47,901 bases of DNA from an uncultured Schlesneria sp. (GTDB lineage: Bacteria; Planctomycetota; Planctomycetia; Planctomycetales; Planctomycetaceae). The translations under genes were made by a program, and so were the position numbers. Every line of letters starts with the position of its first letter. Positions within the stretch are counted from its first letter, which is position 1. This document shows, in pieces, positions 45,559 through 47,901 of this stretch. The stretch spans positions 1 to 47,901 of the forward strand of contig CAIULL010000068.1 in assembly GCA_903899985.1 (NCBI GenBank). Direction: 5' to 3'. The notes beneath the pieces were generated by a model, which ran no database searches, was not told the origin of the DNA, and was given only the letters and a program-made list of their open reading frames with translations.

Positions 45559-47328
45559 ATGGCCCCGAATAAGAAATACCTGAGCCTGGAAGAGGCTGCT
45601 GCTCAGATCGGGATCAAGACAGAAGATTTAATCCGTCTGCGTGAAAAGGGTGAGGTTAGGGGTTTCGCAGATCGGGGAACCTGGAAGTTCAAAGCTGACG
45701 ACGTCGCCGAGTATCGGCGTCGTCAACAGCCGGACTCGGACCCGGATCTCCAGATTATCGACGACTTTAGCGAACCCGAAGGCGATGACCTTGGCAAACA
45801 GGCCACGGTGATTCGTAAAGGTGGTCCAGCGAAATCGGATAGTGATGTTCGTCTGGTTACCGACGATCCAGACCAGAAGAAGAATCGCTTGACGGGAAGC
45901 AGCGCTGAACTCCCCTCAATCGGACTTCATGATTCAGACAGCGATGTTCGCCTGGTTGAACCTTCTAAGGGGATCGAGCAGGGAAGTGATAGTGATGTCA
46001 CGCTTGTAATCCCTCGAAAAGATTTGAAGTCGGATTCTGACAGCGATGTGCGCATGGTCGACCTGCCAGATTCCCGTAATGAATCTGCTTCACGCTCGAA
46101 AATCGATTCGGACAGCGACATTCGTTTGTCCCCATTCTCAGACAGCGACAGCGACGTCCAACTGATCGGACCGAAATCAAAAACTGGCAAGCCAGGAAGC
46201 GACAGCGACGTCGCATTGTTTTCGAATCGATCTAAATCCTCGGCGCAATCTGACAGCGGTGATAAGACGCTGGATATGGGTCCTCCGAGTTCCGGCATCG
46301 ATTTTGATTTGGTCGACTCGGGCCCGTCGGGAACGGCACTGCATGAAGGAGACGATTCGTCGATTACTCTGGCCGGTGATAGCGGAATTCAGTTGGCAGG
46401 GGCCGACAGTGGAATCCGTCTCGGCGGCGATAGCGGGATTCGGTTGGGGGGCGATAGTGGCATTCGACTCGGTGTCGACAGTGGGATTCGACTTGGCGGC
46501 GACAGTGGTATTCGGCTGAGCGACGATAGCGGCGTACAGCTCAAGAAACCTGCAGACAGCGGGATTTCTCTTGAAGGAGCCGACAGCGGTGTGCGACTCG
46601 CCGACAGTGGAATCAATTTGGGTGAAGAAAGCGCCATCCGAATGAAGCCCGCCAGCAGCAAGATCAAGAAAGGGGGCAGCAGCAAGAACCTGAAGGGATC
46701 GAAGAAGCCCGCTGACGACGATCTTGAAGCGACATTGCCAATGCATCTTGATTCGCTGAGCGACGACGACCTGAGTTCGTCGACAGCCCCGTTTTTGTCA
46801 TCGATCAGTGATGACGACGTGAACACGTCTGATCTCGATTCGTTCAATCCCAGCGACACCTCCGAACTTCAGTCGATGGGGGACCTGGAACAGAATGTCG
46901 TCATGTTCGACGACGATGAAGACGATGCACCTCCAGTTTCCAGTAAGAAGAAACAGAAAACAGTTGAAGAAAGCATCTTCGAAATCGACGAAGTCGAAGA
47001 TGGTTCCATGGATGAGCTGGAAGTCTCGGATGAGGATCTCAGCGGCGAAAATGAGATCGATGATCTGGCGTTTGATGACGACGACATCGAGTCCGAAGAC
47101 GGCTTCTCTGGTTCCAGCAAGCTTGGTATGGGTAGCGGGCAAAAGGTCCCTGTAGCACAAGAAGCCGAATGGAGCGCCGGGTTCTTAACGCTGCTATTTG
47201 CTTCGCTGCTGTTTCTGGTCGCAGGATCGTGGATGGCGGCAGACTTGCTGCACAATGTCTGGTCAAAAGGGGAAGAATCACCCATTAACCCAGGCATCGC
47301 CGGCATCCTGGCTTCGTTCTGGAAGTAA
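45559..47328 (+). CDS. Membrane-anchored helix-turn-helix protein with acidic short repeats
   Basis: 589 residues. Residues 1-55 form an excisionase/MerR-type helix-turn-helix (YLSLEEAAAQIGIKTEDLIR, then GTWKFKADDVAEYRRRQ). About 93-230 holds seven copies of SDSDV-type words (SDSDVRLV). About 274-357 holds ten DSG[IV]xL words, many in an 8-residue step (DSGIRLGG). A strongly acidic region follows (about 390-520). One membrane helix lies near the C-terminus (AGFLTLLFASLLFLVAGSWM, about 538-557) with a short tail. The likely topology places the HTH and repeats in the cytoplasm, tethered to the membrane. Target and function unknown. ATG 45559 has CGGAG 8 bases upstream and gives the proper HTH start; an earlier in-frame ATG at 45520 is less likely. 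Confidence 0.82.
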   Translation: MAPNKKYLSLEEAAAQIGIKTEDLIRLREKGEVRGFADRGTWKFKADDVAEYRRRQQPDSDPDLQIIDDFSEPEGDDLGKQATVIRKGGPAKSDSDVRLVTDDPDQKKNRLTGSSAELPSIGLHDSDSDVRLVEPSKGIEQGSDSDVTLVIPRKDLKSDSDSDVRMVDLPDSRNESASRSKIDSDSDIRLSPFSDSDSDVQLIGPKSKTGKPGSDSDVALFSNRSKSSAQSDSGDKTLDMGPPSSGIDFDLVDSGPSGTALHEGDDSSITLAGDSGIQLAGADSGIRLGGDSGIRLGGDSGIRLGVDSGIRLGGDSGIRLSDDSGVQLKKPADSGISLEGADSGVRLADSGINLGEESAIRMKPASSKIKKGGSSKNLKGSKKPADDDLEATLPMHLDSLSDDDLSSSTAPFLSSISDDDVNTSDLDSFNPSDTSELQSMGDLEQNVVMFDDDEDDAPPVSSKKKQKTVEESIFEIDEVEDGSMDELEVSDEDLSGENEIDDLAFDDDDIESEDGFSGSSKLGMGSGQKVPVAQEAEWSAGFLTLLFASLLFLVAGSWMAADLLHNVWSKGEESPINPGIAGILASFWK

Positions 47329-47390
47329 TGACCCACTGCCTGGCCGTCTTAGGACAAGCAGTGCTCTTCCACAAAGATTAATACATCGAA

Positions 47391-47424
47391 GCCACTGCGT
47401 CGCGGAAGAGTGCGACACAGTGGC
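47391..47424. terminator. Hairpin between convergent genes
   Basis: GCCACTGCGTCGC / GCGACACAGTGGC, 12 of 13 pairs, 8-base loop, placed between the HTH gene and the minus-strand gene ending at 47431. No T-run on either side, but the position fits a shared terminator. Confidence 0.5.
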
Positions 47425-47430
47425 ACGGGA

Positions 47431-47901
47431 TTAGGGCAGAAATCCCTTTTCGCGCAGTTCCTGAATATTATCAGGTGCACTCTGCATGATCCGCTCGGAC
47501 GCGTACCTCAACACGGCAAAACCGGCGAGCGGGGCAGGGGCCGCCAGAATCGCGACCCGATCCTCGTCTTCGGCATCGAGTTGTCGTTCAATCCTGGCAA
47601 CCGATTCTTCCACACTGTCACTGACGATCTGCTTCGCTCCCGCTTGATTCCTCAGCCTTAAATTCGAGAACGAGGCCGTTCGAGCCAAGATGAATTGAGC
47701 CAGATCCTGATCATCAGCATCATCAAAAAAATCTTCGAACTCAGGAATTCCGCTGTCAGGAGTGATAATCCTGGGGCGAGCCACTTTGACATTCCCGCGA
47801 ACGATGCTGACCGCGTGATCTTCTTTTGGGCCGGACAATACGAGGTAATACGGAAGGTCCGTCTCACCAAAGGTGAACAAGGAGTATCGAACACCCCGGA
47901 C
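47431..47901 (-). CDS. Hypothetical protein, 5' end outside the window
   Basis: At least 156 residues; the frame runs open to the window edge (RYSLFTFGETDLPYYLVL is continuous with sequence upstream of the first internal TTG), so the N-terminus is missing. The visible part begins with a beta-rich stretch, then an acidic segment (FEDFFDDADDQDLAQF), then helical sequence ending in LREKGFLP. No family recognised and no catalytic motif or membrane segment seen. Confidence 0.6.
   Translation of the reverse strand, partial: VRGVRYSLFTFGETDLPYYLVLSGPKEDHAVSIVRGNVKVARPRIITPDSGIPEFEDFFDDADDQDLAQFILARTASFSNLRLRNQAGAKQIVSDSVEESVARIERQLDAEDEDRVAILAAPAPLAGFAVLRYASERIMQSAPDNIQELREKGFLP

Noticed and set aside
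1-47901. Search for tRNA or rRNA genes in the intergenic stretches
   Set aside because: No GGTTCGAATC-type T-arm with a matching acceptor stem and no rRNA sequence was noticed on either strand. This was by eye only.

Overview
The window looks like chromosome of a planctomycete (Planctomycetota, probably Planctomycetales; the genus cannot be fixed by eye). Pointers are a Tat-exported DUF1501 protein, a large surface protein with the N-terminal LEPR motif, squalene synthesis by HpnC/HpnD, a BamA with a very long linker, GYF_2 and WD40 membrane proteins, an FHA-GAF-PP2C phosphatase, and several hairpin-type repeat families between genes. All family calls come from reading motifs; no search was run.

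Layout. 0-0.93 kb: three tandem copies of a ~310 bp non-coding repeat and a stub of a fourth. 1.4-7.0 kb: two tandem cyanophycin synthetase genes, the first with altered motifs in its Mur-ligase half. 7.2-11.4 kb: FHA-GAF-PP2C phosphatase, DUF1501 protein, and a small membrane protein. 11.5-14.6 kb (minus): BamA. 14.9-27.8 kb: hpnC and hpnD, separated by ~11 kb of accessory DNA. That insert holds a GxxExxY protein, a zinc-ribbon membrane protein, a GYF_2/WD40 membrane protein, four copies of a CACAGAT-type hairpin element, a duplicated 37 bp sequence, decayed coding sequence, and an 1802-residue repeat-built surface protein. 27.9-30.8 kb (minus): an aminotransferase and a KAP-like membrane P-loop ATPase. 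31.3-34.7 kb: Mn-type superoxide dismutase and an exported YyaL-type protein fused to a DsbD-N-like domain.

34.9-38.4 kb: tsaD, then a tight gmhA-like/rfbC/pdxA operon. 38.7-40.4 kb (minus): tadA, preceded by an SRP RNA gene (ffs) that has its own promoter, then a hairpin element and hemD. 40.7-43.4 kb: a two-gene ABC-2 exporter. 43.8-45.1 kb (minus): a lipoprotein of unknown function. 45.6-47.3 kb: a membrane-anchored helix-turn-helix protein with short acidic repeats. The window ends inside a minus-strand gene.

Links between genes: the two CphA proteins probably act together in storing nitrogen as cyanophycin. HpnC and HpnD are two steps of one squalene pathway (HpnE is not in the window). 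gmhA-like, rfbC and pdxA are translationally linked. ffs and tadA are neighbours, as in some other bacteria. The most unusual items are the asymmetric cphA pair, the hairpin families built from short words iterated every 8 or 10 bp, the HTH-repeat-TM protein, and the KAP-like ATPase.
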